In this document: piece after piece, positions 51,223 to 61,509 of the stretch
How positions within the stretch are numbered: position 1 is the first letter of the stretch
Layout of the letters: every line of letters starts with the position of its first letter
Source: Heloderma charlesbogerti
Lineage: Eukaryota > Chordata > Lepidosauria > Squamata > Helodermatidae
Direction of reading: 5' to 3'
Assembly: GCA_026122225.1 (NCBI GenBank)
Contig: JANEZZ010000734.1
Coordinates: forward strand, 558,001 to 622,000
DNA: 64,000 bases
The notes under the pieces: model-generated
The model's input: only the letters and a program-made list of their open reading frames with translations
Databases searched by the model: none
What the model was told of the DNA's origin: nothing
Position numbers and translations under genes: made by a program

Positions 51223-51345
51223 CACAGGTGGGCAACTTGTTTTAGCCTACTACTCACATCATCCCTTGCCATTGGCCAAGCTGGCAATGGCTGATGGGAG
51301 TTGTAGGCCAAAACATCTGTAAGGCCATAAGTTGCCCACCCCTTG
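51223..51345. mobile_element. Small hAT-type MITE (GGTGGGCAACTT ends)
   Basis: CACAGGTGGGCAACTTG and AAGTTGCCCACCCCTTG are inverted ends. The flanks TACTAAGG (51215-51222) and CACTAAGG (51346-51353) form an 8-bp duplication with one mismatch. Inside, GGCCAAGCTGGCAATGGC and TGGGAGTTGTAGGCC form the typical foldback of this family. Confidence 0.82.
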
Positions 51346-51353
51346 CACTAAGG

Positions 51354-52489
51354 GAAAGATGCAAAGTGTGTCAGAAGCAACAGAATCAAGAATGAATGAG
51401 CAGCAATTAGAATAGCAATTGTTTGGGAACACAACTGTGTGACAGCTCCAGACTTCCTGAAGCTGCAGTATGTTCTCTAAAGTTCTGAGAATTTGATAGA
51501 CTTCTCAGTAATATGGCTATGGTGATAGGTTGCTGCTGAATAAGACTGATGGGGACAGGGGATGGAAGTAGCTGTGACGTTAAGGGACTTTCAGCCAGTG
51601 AAACTTTTGAACAAATTATGCCTCCTAAAATTCCCTATTTGACTCAACTGTAATAAGGCACAGGAACCCTGTCCTCTTTTGCATCTAGTACCATAACAGA
51701 TCTGGCTTCAGTAGTCCTGAATGGGCTTAAACCAAAATTATTTGCTTAAGATGGCTGTCTATGGGGCCATTAGACCACACTTGGCAACCTCCGTAATCAT
51801 TCTGAAACAATGCCACTACCTTGAATGAGAGGGACTTGGAGCAGATGTGCTGAAACAGGATTCAAACAAGACTTTTCTCTCTTCCCTTTATGTTCCAGAC
51901 AGTTTTCTCCAGACAGTCTGTGAACACCCGGGAAACTATTGCTCTGGCAAGATCTTTCATTATGATTGTACAATACAATCTCTTCCAAACTGAACACTGC
52001 TCTGTCAAAGTGGCTAGAAACATTCCCCCCTTTCTGCTTCTGGGTACTGGAGGTCACAGGCTAGGAGCTTAAGAATAGAATAATAATTCTCTACACTTTT
52101 GTCATGCTTAAAATCCTGAGCTTTGTTTTTTTCTAACGAGTTTAGTTGCAGGATCTTGAAACAGCAAAGGTATTTCTTCTGCTGATTTATTCCCTTTAAC
52201 AAGATGGGCTTGCTGGAGAATGCCACTTACTTCCAGTCCAAGTTAGTTAATATATATTAAAAGGGTATTGACTGATACAGGACAGGACTCAACTGAGCAT
52301 CCTGTGGTACCTCACACCTTCTTTGTGAAAATCTCCAATGTTTTCAAATGCATTTTCTGGCCTAGTGTAGCTCCTTCTTCCTCTGCACTTCCTGCTCCAA
52401 GGTGGCCTTCCTCCTCCATCCCACTTTCACAACTTGTTCACCCTGCTCCTTCTCTCACACAGCTAATTTTATTTGTATCCCTCCCTCCA
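51354..52489. other. No recognised feature
   Basis: No gene or repeat family was recognised. Confidence 0.35.
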
Positions 52490-52814
52490 CCCAGTGTAGA
52501 TGGTATGCCAGGCTTCCGCAACAAGATGCAGTGATGGCCACCCATTTGGATGGTTTTCAAAGGGAATTGGACAAAGTCATGGAGGATAAGGCTATCAGTG
52601 GCTGCTAGTCCTGATGGCTGTATACCACCAGTATCAGAGGCAGTATACCTATGTACACCAGTTGCTGGGGAACATGGGTGGGGAGGGTGCTGTTGCACCT
52701 GTTTCCTGCTTGTGTGTTTCCTATAGGCAGCTGGTTGGCCACCGTGTGAATAGAACGCTGGACTACATGGGCCCTTGGTCTGATCCAGCAGGGCTTTCTT
52801 ATGTTCTTATGCCC
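52490..52814 (+). mobile_element. CR1/L3-like retroelement 3' end or derived SINE
   Basis: GGATAAGGCTATCAGTGGCT, CTTGTGTGTTTCCTATAGGC, GGACTACATGGGCCC, TTGGTCTGATCCAGCAGGGC and TTCTTATGTTCTTATG are landmarks of a widespread sauropsid repeat. No coding part is recognisable, and the exact class is uncertain. Confidence 0.6.
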
Positions 52815-52911
52815 TCTAGATGTGTTGGGCTACACATTCCCATCATCCCCAGACAGCATGATGGGGATTATAGTCCAAAATATCTGGAGGGCACCAGGTT
52901 GGGGAAGGCTG
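52815..52911. mobile_element. Foldback MITE (CTCTAGATGTGTTGG type)
   Basis: GGGCTACACATTCCCATCATC faces ATGATGGGGATTATAGTCC, and CCCTCTAGATGTG faces ATATCTGGAGGGC. A common short hAT-related foldback in sauropsids. No clean TSD. Confidence 0.65.
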
Positions 52912-53125
52912 TTGTATGGCCTTTAGGCAGAGACCATGGATCTCTTATATGGATTCTTCTTTGTGTACTTCCTCTCAGTGCCCTTAAGAGAGAGAGAAAA
53001 AATGAGAGGGCTAAGGCATTTGGGGCTCTTTGGACTTTAGAAGAGTAAGGAGGGATATGATTTGTTGTTTATTCGTTCAGCCGCTTCCGACTCTTCGTGA
53101 CTTCATGGACCAGCCCATGCCAGAG

Positions 53126-54021
53126 TAGGGATGTCAGAGAATTTCTCCACGAATCTCGGGGAGGCCGAATGCTAACGCATTCGGCCCCCCGAAACTGGTG
53201 GAGAAACGGTCTGCCCCCCCGCCCCCCCCTGGGATGGGACTTACCTTGTGCAAATGTCCCTGGTGGCAGCGGCTCCCGGCGGCGGTTTGGCAGCGGTGGC
53301 TGCGGCGGCCGGTCTTCCAACTGGCTGCTGCCGCCGCCATTTTCCAAGTAAAAAAAAAACAAAACGTGATAGGCTACGTAAAGATTTACATAGTCTATCA
53401 CGGCTAGATTTTTTAAAAAACACCGTGATAGGCTACATAAATGTTTATGTAGCCTATCACGGCTGACTTTGGGGGGAAAAAAAAAAGCCCATGGGCGCCG
53501 CCATTTGCATTCCTTATTTGGGCACATGTAGTCTACGTAAACATTTATGTAGACTACGGCGAAAATAAGGGGAACGCTATTTGCGTTCCCCTTATTTTCA
53601 CCGTAGTCTATGTAAATGTTTACGTAGACTACATGTGCCCAAATAAAGAACACAAATGGTGGCACCCATGGGCGCCGCCATTTGCATATGTGCTTTCCCC
53701 CCCCCAAAGTCAGCCGTGATAGGCTACGTAAACATTTACGTAGCCTATCACGGCTGACTGCAGGGACGCAAATGGTGGCGGCTATGGCCGCTGCCATTTG
53801 TGTCCCAGGAGGAGAGGAGGTTTCACGGCTGGAGTGACGGGGCGCCTCCCCCCCAGCCAGAATTTAGGCCGGAGGGATGGGGTGCCTCCCCCTGGCCAGA
53901 ATTTTGGCCGGAGGGACAGGGCGCCTCCCCCCCCGCCAGAATTTCGTGGGGAGGGATGGAGCGCCTCCCCCCCCCACGAAGCAAGCTGCAGGATCAGGTA
54001 AGGGACTTTCGTCCATCCCTA
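53126..54021 (+). mobile_element. FB element FB-8, inserted in RTE-D
   Basis: Flanks TGCCAGAG (53118-53125) and CGCCAGAG (54022-54029) are an 8-bp TSD with one CpG-type mismatch. Left end TAGGGATGTCAGAGAATTTC, right end TTTCGTCCATCCCTA. Palindrome array about 53365-53758 centred near 53570 (GGGGAACGC core), reversed CAAGGTAAGTCC at 53238-53249, CGGCGGCC and CCGCCGCCATT region, three ~46-bp GGCGCCTCCCCCCC-type units (53845-53970) and outward CAGGTAAGGGAC at 53995-54006. Confidence 0.93.
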
Positions 54022-54539
54022 CGCCAGAGCTTCCTGTCGGCCATCGCCACCCCCAGCTCCCCCAAGGTCGAGTCCATCACCTCCAGAATATCATCCATCC
54101 ACCTTGCCCTTGGTCGGCCCCTCTTCCTTTTGCCTTCCACTTTCCCTAGCATCACCATCTTTTCCAAGGTATCCTGTCTTCTCATGATGTGGCCAAAGGA
54201 CTTCAGTTTTGCCTTTAACATCCTTCCCTCCAGTGAGCAGTCTGGCTTGATTTCCTGGAGTATGGACTGGTTTGATCTTCTTGCAGTCCAAGGCACTCTC
54301 AGAACTTTCCTCCAGCACCACAGTTCAAAAGCATCTATCTTCCTTCGCTCAGTCTTCCTTATGGTCCAGCTCTGGCAGCCATAGGTTACTACGGGGAATG
54401 CCATTGCTTTAGCTATGCGGACGTTTGTTGTCAGTGTGATGTCTCTGCTCTTCACTATTTTGTCCAGATTTGTCATTGCTCCCCTCCCAAGAAGTAAACG
54501 TCTTCCGATTTCCTGGCTGCGGTCAGCGTCTGCAGTCAT
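53994..54539 (-). pseudogene. RTE-D RT C-terminal remnant
   Basis: Open frame with GRGAMTNLDKIVKSRDITLT, VTYGCQSWTIRKTERRKIDA, LRVPWTARRSNQSILQEIKP and KRKRGRPRARWMDDILEVMD, closely matching RTE-C 25422-26159. It begins just downstream of the inverted 5' junction. The final residues run into FB-8, so the natural C-terminus resumes at 53062-53117. Catalytic RT blocks are absent. Confidence 0.9.
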
Positions 54540-54606
54540 CTTTGCGCTTAGAAAGACAAAGGTTACTGCAGACGCTGACCGCAGCCAGGAAAGCCAGGGA
54601 TATGAT

Positions 54607-56444
54607 AGAGGTTAATAAAATGATGCGTCATGTGGGGAGATTAGAGAAAGTGATTTTTTTCATGGGTCCCTTCACCATGGCACAAGAGGTTGGGGTCCCT
54701 CAATGAAACTGACTGGCAGTAGGATCAGGCCAGACTCAAGGAAGTGTGACTTCAGCCAGGAATTGACTAGTGGAATTCACTGCTGTAGGATGCGGTACTG
54801 TCAACAGCAGCCCTACTCACATGCAAAGGGCCACCTTCATCCTCTTCCATGGGTTGGAAGCAAATGTCTACCACAGGGGACCTTCTCTACTCATGGAGGA
54901 GGATCCCTGCATGATTTAGAACCCTGGGAAATCTCATGGGGAGTAGAGAAGGCTCTCCATGAAGCCCCCCCACCGGGACAGAAGGGTCCCCATGCAAATG
55001 CTGGCCTCCAACTCCTACAGGGTGGTGACAATGGCAACAGAGGGGGTGGAGCTAGTGCACCCATCCCCTCTATCCCTCATCACTTAATTTGAATGTCTGA
55101 AGACAGGGCTGCCCTCAAGAGGAGGCATGGTTGGGCACCTGACTGCGTCCACTGAGAAGAGCCCAACCTGAAGTAGCTCCTTGTCAGCATTGCAACCTGC
55201 TTGCACTGCCGAAGGCCTGCCTCTCACTCTGTCCCGGACAGAGGTGGTGGTGAGAGGGAGGAGCAGGAGATGCCCCTGCCTATTCGCTCACTCTTCTCAG
55301 CCTGTCAAGTCGGCAAGTGCTAACAATGACGAGAAAGAGGATGAGGAGCAACAGCAGCTGATGATAGTGGTGGTGAGAAGAGAGACTCACTGAGGGAGTC
55401 TCTCTGACATTAAGGGTGTCATGCCAAGGGCCCTCAAATACCCAGGAGTTGGTGTTGTCTGAGTAGGATCAATGGCTATTAGCTTTGAGAGTGTCAAGAG
55501 CTGTTGGACTGCTGTCCCATGCGATGAGCCACTGAACTGCAGGTGGCAACTTCTTGGCAAAGTACCCTTGGGTCCTAGCCCAGGAGTTAGTAAGATGGCA
55601 TCCACAGGTACACTGGCACCTACCACCTTGCCCCACAGCCAGGAATTAGGAAGCACAGAAGCAGTGGCAGCAGTTGGTGTGCAGGCAGGTGGGAAGGCAA
55701 ATTTCCCACCTGGAAGAGTGGTGTGTGGCCGGCAGGAGAAGTGGCACGTGGCAGTGCAGATGGGGGCGTCTGGCAGATGTGGTGAGGGTGAGTGTGTGGG
55801 CTGCAGAAGTGGTGGGGGCAAGCTGGCAGGTGGGAGAAGCCACACACAGTGGGCACACAAGTGCAGCAGGCAGAAGCAGTAGGGGCGAGCGGGCAGCCGG
55901 AGAAGCCGCACAATCTATTTCCTCAACAAATATTCAGATAATGGATATATACCAGTCTTTTTCACCCCTTCTGTTTTCATAGCAGACTGTCATTTTGCTC
56001 TTCTTCTTCCAATTACGGTGTGCTGTGATAGTGGTGACTTGAATTCAAAACCTTTCTTGATATTTCATTAAGGGTGCAATCCTATACATTACAGCTGAGC
56101 GCCACCTCATTACGAAGCCCGAATAACGAGGCGAAGCGGGCTGTTTCGGAACAAAAGCCTCATGATACGAGGTGGGTCAGAGCAGTACCAAGGCGCCCGG
56201 GGTGAAGTGCCCCCCCCCATGAAGCGCCTCCTCTGCTTCATATATTCGGAGCTCTACTGAGTGCCTCAGCAGTCCAGACAGGCTGTCTCCAGAAGGTATC
56301 AACTTCTCAGCACTCACATGGAGGGGCATGAGGAGGAGTAGGAGTAGGAAGAGGGGGCAAGTGGGCATGGGAAGATGGGGAGAGGGTGGGAAGGCAAGCA
56401 GAGGAGGAGGAGGGAGTGTGCTTTGGTGAATAGGACCTCTCAGC
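54607..56444. other. No recognised gene
   Basis: GC-rich patches with random open frames (Pro/Cys-rich on the minus strand at 55387-55911). At 56090-56175 a short inverted segment occurs, CCACCTCATTACGAAGCCCG facing CGAAGCGGGCT and CGAGGTGGG. No family was recognised. Confidence 0.4.
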
Positions 56445-57166
56445 TAGGGATGTACGAAACACTTACCTGTTTTCGTCCAGGGACATCTGCGGTGGGGGGG
56501 AGGCGCTCCGTGCCTTTCCCCAAAATCCTTGATGGGGGGGAGGCGATCTGTTCCTCCCTCTGGAATCCTTGATGGGGGGGAGGCAATCCGTTCCTCCCCC
56601 CGGAATCCTGCCTGGCCAGCTTTGCTCCATGGCCAGGCCGCGGAGCTGCCAGCAGGGCCAACCCGCAGCAGGGCCTCCAGCTGCTGCCGGGCTGCTAAGG
56701 ACACAAATGGCATCCTGAGTAGGGGACGCCATTTGCCGATTTGCATCCCTATGGTAGCCCATGATAGGCTACGTAAATATTTATGTAGCCTATCACAGAG
56801 AAAACGGGAATGCAAATGGTGTATGGGATGCCATTTGCGTCCCTGCTTTATCCGTGATAGGCTACGAAAATATTAATATTTACATAGCCTGCCTATCACG
56901 GGTTACCATAGGGACGCAAATGGCATCCCCTACTCAGGACGCCATTTGCATCTGCAGCAGCCCAGCAGCAGCCGGAGCCACCACCACAGCCAGAGCCGCT
57001 GCCGGAGCTGAAGCCATAGCTGGAGCCGCAGCCAGGTAGGCTCCGTTTCAGGGGCTTTCGCGGGGTGGTGGGGCGGGTTGCTCCGTTCCACCACGGATTC
57101 CGGGGGGCCGAATTCACTGGAATTCAGCCACCCTGGGATCCGTGGCGGAATTCTCTAACATCCCTA
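56445..57166 (-). mobile_element. FB element FB-9, complete
   Basis: Exact 8-bp duplication CTCTCAGC (56437-56444 and 57167-57174). Left end TAGGGATGTACGAAACAC, right end GAATTCTCTAACATCCCTA. 722 bp. From the left: reversed CAGGTAAGTG (56462-56471), three ~43-bp GATGGGGGGGAGGC-type units (56490-56605), CAAATGGCATCC/GGACGCCATTTGC stems, palindromes CATGATAGGCTACGTAAATA... and CGTGATAGGCTACGAAAATA..., a CCGGAGC-rich segment and outward CAGGTAGGC (57031-57039). Subtype intermediate between FB-4 and FB-7. Confidence 0.94.
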
Positions 57167-57174
57167 CTCTCAGC

Positions 57175-58374
57175 CAGAACCGATGCTAGCAGTCTCTAGT
57201 CAGAGGCAGCGATGGAGGAAGGGGGTATATATACTTCAGCAAAAGGCTGCGTTTGGTTATTGTGCTAGCTGTGTCTTTAGGAGACTGGGCAGGTGTGGGT
57301 AGATGATCATGTGTGTGTGTGTGTGCGTGTGTGTGCATGTGCGCATGCATTCCTAGGAGGTGCTCCTTCAATTTATTCAATTTTGACCGCCATTAGGCTT
57401 TCCTCAAAATTTAAATTAAAAGGAAACAGTTTGGTTGTACTGGAAGTGTTCCCTTCCCTCTCTCCTTGATCGTCCGTCCCCATTGGGATGGTGTCATTTG
57501 CAGCATCTCTTCCACCTTCTCCTATTTCTTTCTACCTCCAACTCATTTGTTATTTGTATTTGATTAGATTCATCTCTCCTTTCCATATTTTTTCAAACTA
57601 ACATAGCTTTTCCTCACAAGTTGCTGCTACACTCCCCCTCCCCTGCATTCCTGTGTTTGTTTATCTTGATTTTGGACTCTGGAAAAGTCTGCATTTGTTG
57701 TGTAACATCGACCCTTCCTTCTGCTTTCTCCATTCTATTTCCTTGTCGTTTTTGTCAGTCAACTCTGTCTCTCTTAGATTTTTACAAACCTAGTCTTATT
57801 TTGATTTTTAAAAGCAAACATTGACTTCTGGGCATGTTCCTCCCCTCTTTTAAGTCATATTCAAGCATTTAGTTTCTTCCTTCCTTCCTTCCTTCCTTCC
57901 TTCCTTCCTTCCTTCCTTTCTAAATTCTTAAAGGCATAGCAGCCTATGTGTGTGGTGTTTGTTCCCCCCTCCCCCCATGCTGAAGTGAACCATCTGTGTC
58001 TTCTTTGTGTTGATCCCCCCAAAACAGAAATTAAAGAAGGGGTTTTTTTAAATTAGGGTTTGATTTGGCTGTTATCTAATTGCCTGTGTTATCGCCCTGT
58101 ATTTATTGAAGTTACTCTGCCTTCCATAAAATAACATGAAATATACAACAATAAAGTAAAGACACCCATCATTTGCTTAGGTAGTTCTGCTTTTCTTTAG
58201 CTCTCGTGTGTCCGTGTGTGTGTGCATGTGCGTGCTAGTTTGTTGTTCCACCAACACTATAGGTCCAAATTTCAAGACAGTGTGGAAAAAGCATGAGACA
58301 CCTAGTATTTCTATTAATTACCTTCTTATTCCAATAATTCTCTGCTGTGTGGCAAAGCAATCAAAGCACTGGAC
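57175..58374. other. No gene; two microsatellites
   Basis: A GT repeat with interruptions at 57309-57345 and a TTCC repeat of about ten units at 57878-57918. The rest is T-rich and holds nothing I recognise. Confidence 0.5.
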
Positions 58375-58538
58375 CAAACTGTCTGAAATTTTTCAGGTGG
58401 CCTCCTCTCCAGGGGTCCCCAAATCTCATGCCTTTATCCTAAAAACTCAAAAGGTTATGACAATTTGTGTTTTCCCATGCAAGTCAATGGGAAATGCCTA
58501 AATCGCATGATCTGGATATCTGAATTCCGCTTCGGATT
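58375..58538 (+). repeat. Direct repeat 'D', left copy
   Basis: CTGTCTGAAATTTTTCAGG, GGTCCCCAAATCTC, ACAATTTGTGTTTTCCCATG, CAAGTCAATGGGAAATGCC, AATCTGGATATC-type segments. The second copy (59350-59515) follows in the same orientation, with CR1-F between them. Confidence 0.8.
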
Positions 58539-59357
58539 CATAGAATCATAGAATAATAGGGTTGGAAGGGGCCTATAAGACCACTGAGTCCAACCCCTGC
58601 TCAGTGCAGGAATCCAAGTCAAAGCATCCCTGACAGGTGGCTGTCCAGCTTCATCTTGAATGCCTCCAGTGTGGGAGAGCCCACCACCTCCCTGGGTAGT
58701 TGGTTCCATTGTTGTATTGCGCTCTAACAGCTAGGAGGTTTTTCCTGATGTTCAGCTGGAATCTGGCTTCCTGTAACTTGAGCCCATTATTCCATGTCCT
58801 GCATGCTGGGATGATCAAAAAGAGATCCTGGCCTTCCTCTCTCTGACAACCTTTCTTGGAGCACTATCATATCTACCCTCAGTCTTCTATTCTCAAGGCT
58901 AAACATGCCCAGTTCTTTCAGTCTCTCCTCATAGGGCTTTGTTTCCAGCCCCCTGATCATCTTCGTTGCCCTACTCTGAACCCTCTCCAGTTTGTCTGCA
59001 TCCTTCTTAAAGTGTGGTGCCCAGAACTGGACACAGTACTCCAGATGGGGCCTAACCAGTGCTGAGCAGAGGGGAACTAGTACTTCATGGGATTTGGAAT
59101 CTACACTTCTATTAATGCAGCACCAAATAGCATTTGCCTTTTTTTGCAGCCACACCACATTGTTGGCTCATATTCAGCTTGTGATCTACAACAATTCCAA
59201 GATCTTTTTCACTTGTAGTACTGTTGAGGCAAGGATCCTCCATCTTGTAACTGTGCATTTGGTTTCTTTTTCCTAGGTGCAGAACTTGGCATTTATTCCT
59301 ATTAAATTTCATTCTGTTGTTTTCTGCCCAGTGCTCCAGTCTATCAAGACTCTTTGA
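58539..59357 (-). mobile_element. CR1 LINE fragment 'CR1-F'
   Basis: CR1 terminus CATAGAATCATAGAATAATA at 58539, then GGGGCCTATAAGACC and the C-terminal coding relic. 58787-59158 (minus) reads [20 protein letters not shown] and [19 protein letters not shown], and 59160-59340 continues with LEHWAENNRMKFNRNKCQVL. It stops at the LDRLE region, so it is 5'-truncated after about 820 bp. Confidence 0.92.
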
Positions 59358-59515
59358 AGTTTTGCAGGTGGCTTTCTCTCCTGGGGCATGGAGAGGTCCC
59401 CAAATTTCAGCCTGTTTCCTTAAAAACTGAAAAACGTATGACCATTTGTGTTTTCCCATGCAAGTCAATGGGAAAATGCCTAAATTGTGCAATCTGGATA
59501 GCCGAATCTCACTTT
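59350..59515 (+). repeat. Direct repeat 'D', right copy
   Basis: TTTGAAGTTTTGCAGGTGGC, GAGGTCCCCAAATTTCAG, ACCATTTGTGTTTTCCCATG, CAAGTCAATGGGAAAATGCC and CAATCTGGATAGCCG. It differs from the left copy by substitutions and a small indel. The following text to about 59632 (GAATCCATCCGAAGTGG repeats, GGGCTGTGCACAGCCC) probably belongs to the same unit. Confidence 0.8.
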
Positions 59516-59632
59516 AGATTTGGATCCGAGTCGAAGCAGAGGTGGTCTGAATCCATCCGAAGTGGATTGGGGTCGCTTTGGATGATCTGAAGCGGCATCC
59601 GAAGTGGATCGGCGGGCTGTGCACAGCCCTAC

Positions 59633-59753
59633 TATACATGTTTAGACAGAAAAAAGTCCTACAGCTCCTAGCATTCTCCAGACATGCTGGCTGGGTAATG
59701 ATGGGATTTGTAGGACTTTTTGTCTGCCTAAACATGCATAGGATTGCACCCTA
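59633..59753. repeat. Palindromic MITE 'P', left end truncated
   Basis: TACATGTTTAGACAGAAAAAAG faces CTTTTTGTCTGCCTAAACATG, with the right terminus ATAGGATTGCACCCT present and the left one missing. Confidence 0.75.
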
Positions 59754-61509
59754 AAAGTATCTTGTGGTGCCTATTCTTCTTCACTATCACTTTCCATAAT
59801 CTTGAAAGATGAAATGCCCTTCCAGAATATCTCCTTACGTAGCACTCATAATGGCCATTTTATATCCTATGCTCAAAGGGCTGATCTCCTTTTGTATTTG
59901 TAGGCAGAGGTTAGGAGAACTGAGAGAGCATATTGCTCACGATGTCATTCATACTAGAGAATAGGAGACTCATCCACAGCAAGCTATGAACCACATCCAC
60001 TTCAGAAAGGTGTATGTGACCTCAGTAGGACCCACTGAAAAGCAAATGTTCCCTTCTTGATAATACAATAGTTACTAGGAGAAGAGTTCTCCAATACGCA
60101 TTTTTCATTTACTTTAATGTGCTGGGTGGCAAAAGTCAACAGCTCTTAAAGTCAAATTATGTGTAAGGTGCCTGGCAGCTCTAGAAGGGAACAGAAACAA
60201 AACCTTTTTGGCCAGGTTAAGACTTCCCTCCACTCTCAGGCATTAGGCAGCAGCATATGATAAGGTTCTTAATCGGGTCCTGGGATTTCTTAGTTGATTA
60301 AAATTGTGCAGATCCGGAGTGCAGCAAGTGCAGGACCTTGGACAGTACCACCCAGAGATTCTTGGCTTGGATTCAGGACCATGGTTAGCAATCCTGCCAA
60401 TAAGGCAAGAGACAAATTACCCCAGCATTTGCTTGGAGCAACTGGGAGAGTTCTATTATAGTTTGGCCAGGAGAGTACCTCTGGGAGGTCCATCCCTTTA
60501 AATGCTGCATCCGGCTTTCAGAAAATGAGTCGTACCTTTTTCTGAAGTTGCTTGCTTCTTCTTGGGGCAGAGTCTGAGGAGTGTGGATCTGGTTGGGCGA
60601 TGTTTCCGGGGCCTTCCTGCTCACTGGAAGAGTCCAAGGTTCAGTCCTCAGGAGTCTGATGGCAGCAATACTTCCCTATAATTTAGTGGACATGGTGCCG
60701 GATCCATGGTGGAGGACCCTATTTGAGGGAGACTGCGTCTGATTCCTCTTCAGAGCTGCAGCTGCTGTTGGAAAACTCATGCTGAGAATTCATTCTGATG
60801 ATCCAGAGCCATGGCAACTCTTCCCCATCTCTCACCAGGAGGTGATCAGCAGCATCAAAGCTATTGGAGGAAGGTGTCTTCACATCAAGCAGCAAGTGCA
60901 TAGCTCCTTTTGCAGATGAGGATTTCTGGGATTGGGGCTTGCAACATTTATACCTTGAACACATCTCTGTCCTGCCATTTCCTTACCCTTTGTATTTGTG
61001 CTTCTCTGTTCCTATTTTTATGCATTCTTCTTGTCCTTGTTGAATTTCATTTATTTACTTTTGTCCAGGTTTGAGTGCCAAGTCAGAGAAAAAGAAAGTG
61101 GAAAATATATAGTCAATTTCTCTGAAAAAAATAATAAGTACCTTCAGGTAAACAGAACAGATAACTGAATGGAGAAATGACTGGGGCAGGATTTGAGGGT
61201 ATTTAATCCGTTGATGTCACAGACGTTGTAGCTTAGGAGTGACCTCTGCCATTTTCCAAGGACATGGGACATACAACTTCATGTGGCGCAAGTTGGAATG
61301 TGCAGCAGATGCAGTAGGTGAGATTTGTAGGAAGAAGAATATTTAAAATAAAAGGGTAGGGAAGCATGACCACAAGAATGTCTGTGTTCAGAGAATATTC
61401 CATTATTTCTCTCCCTCAGGATCAGGAAGTGCTTAGAGATATTTCAGAGATGGTCATCTATTCCCACATCAACCCACCTGTGAACTAAGATAATCTTCAA
61501 AGACCCTCC
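59754..61509. other. No recognised gene or repeat
   Basis: Minus-strand open frames at 60385-60624 and 60719-60964 include a Ser/Glu-rich run (SNSSCSSEEESDAVSLK), but I recognise no domain. They may be relics of a retroelement or chance. Confidence 0.3.

Larger units (their letters stand above)
53062..54595 (-). mobile_element. RTE-clade LINE 'RTE-D', 5'-inverted, carries FB-8
   Basis: An 11-bp duplication AGGGATATGAT (53051-53061 and 54596-54606) bounds the whole structure. The minus-strand 3' end is at 53062 (...GAGTCGGAAGCGGCTGAACG and an AACAA tail). At the 5' side, about 30 bp (about 54567-54595, ACTGCAGACGCTGACCGC...) is inverted and repeats sequence already present at about 54510-54537 on the opposite strand. 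This is the signature of twin priming during reverse transcription. FB-8 (53126-54021) is a later insertion. Same family as RTE-C. Confidence 0.92.

Noticed and set aside
55387..55911. 174-codon minus-strand Pro/Cys-rich open frame
   Set aside because: Overlapping frames of similar length on both strands in GC-rich sequence suggest chance; no domain or signal.
60385..60964. Possible exons of a host gene with a Ser/Glu-rich segment
   Set aside because: No splice structure, no recognisable domain and only short frames; not enough to call a gene.
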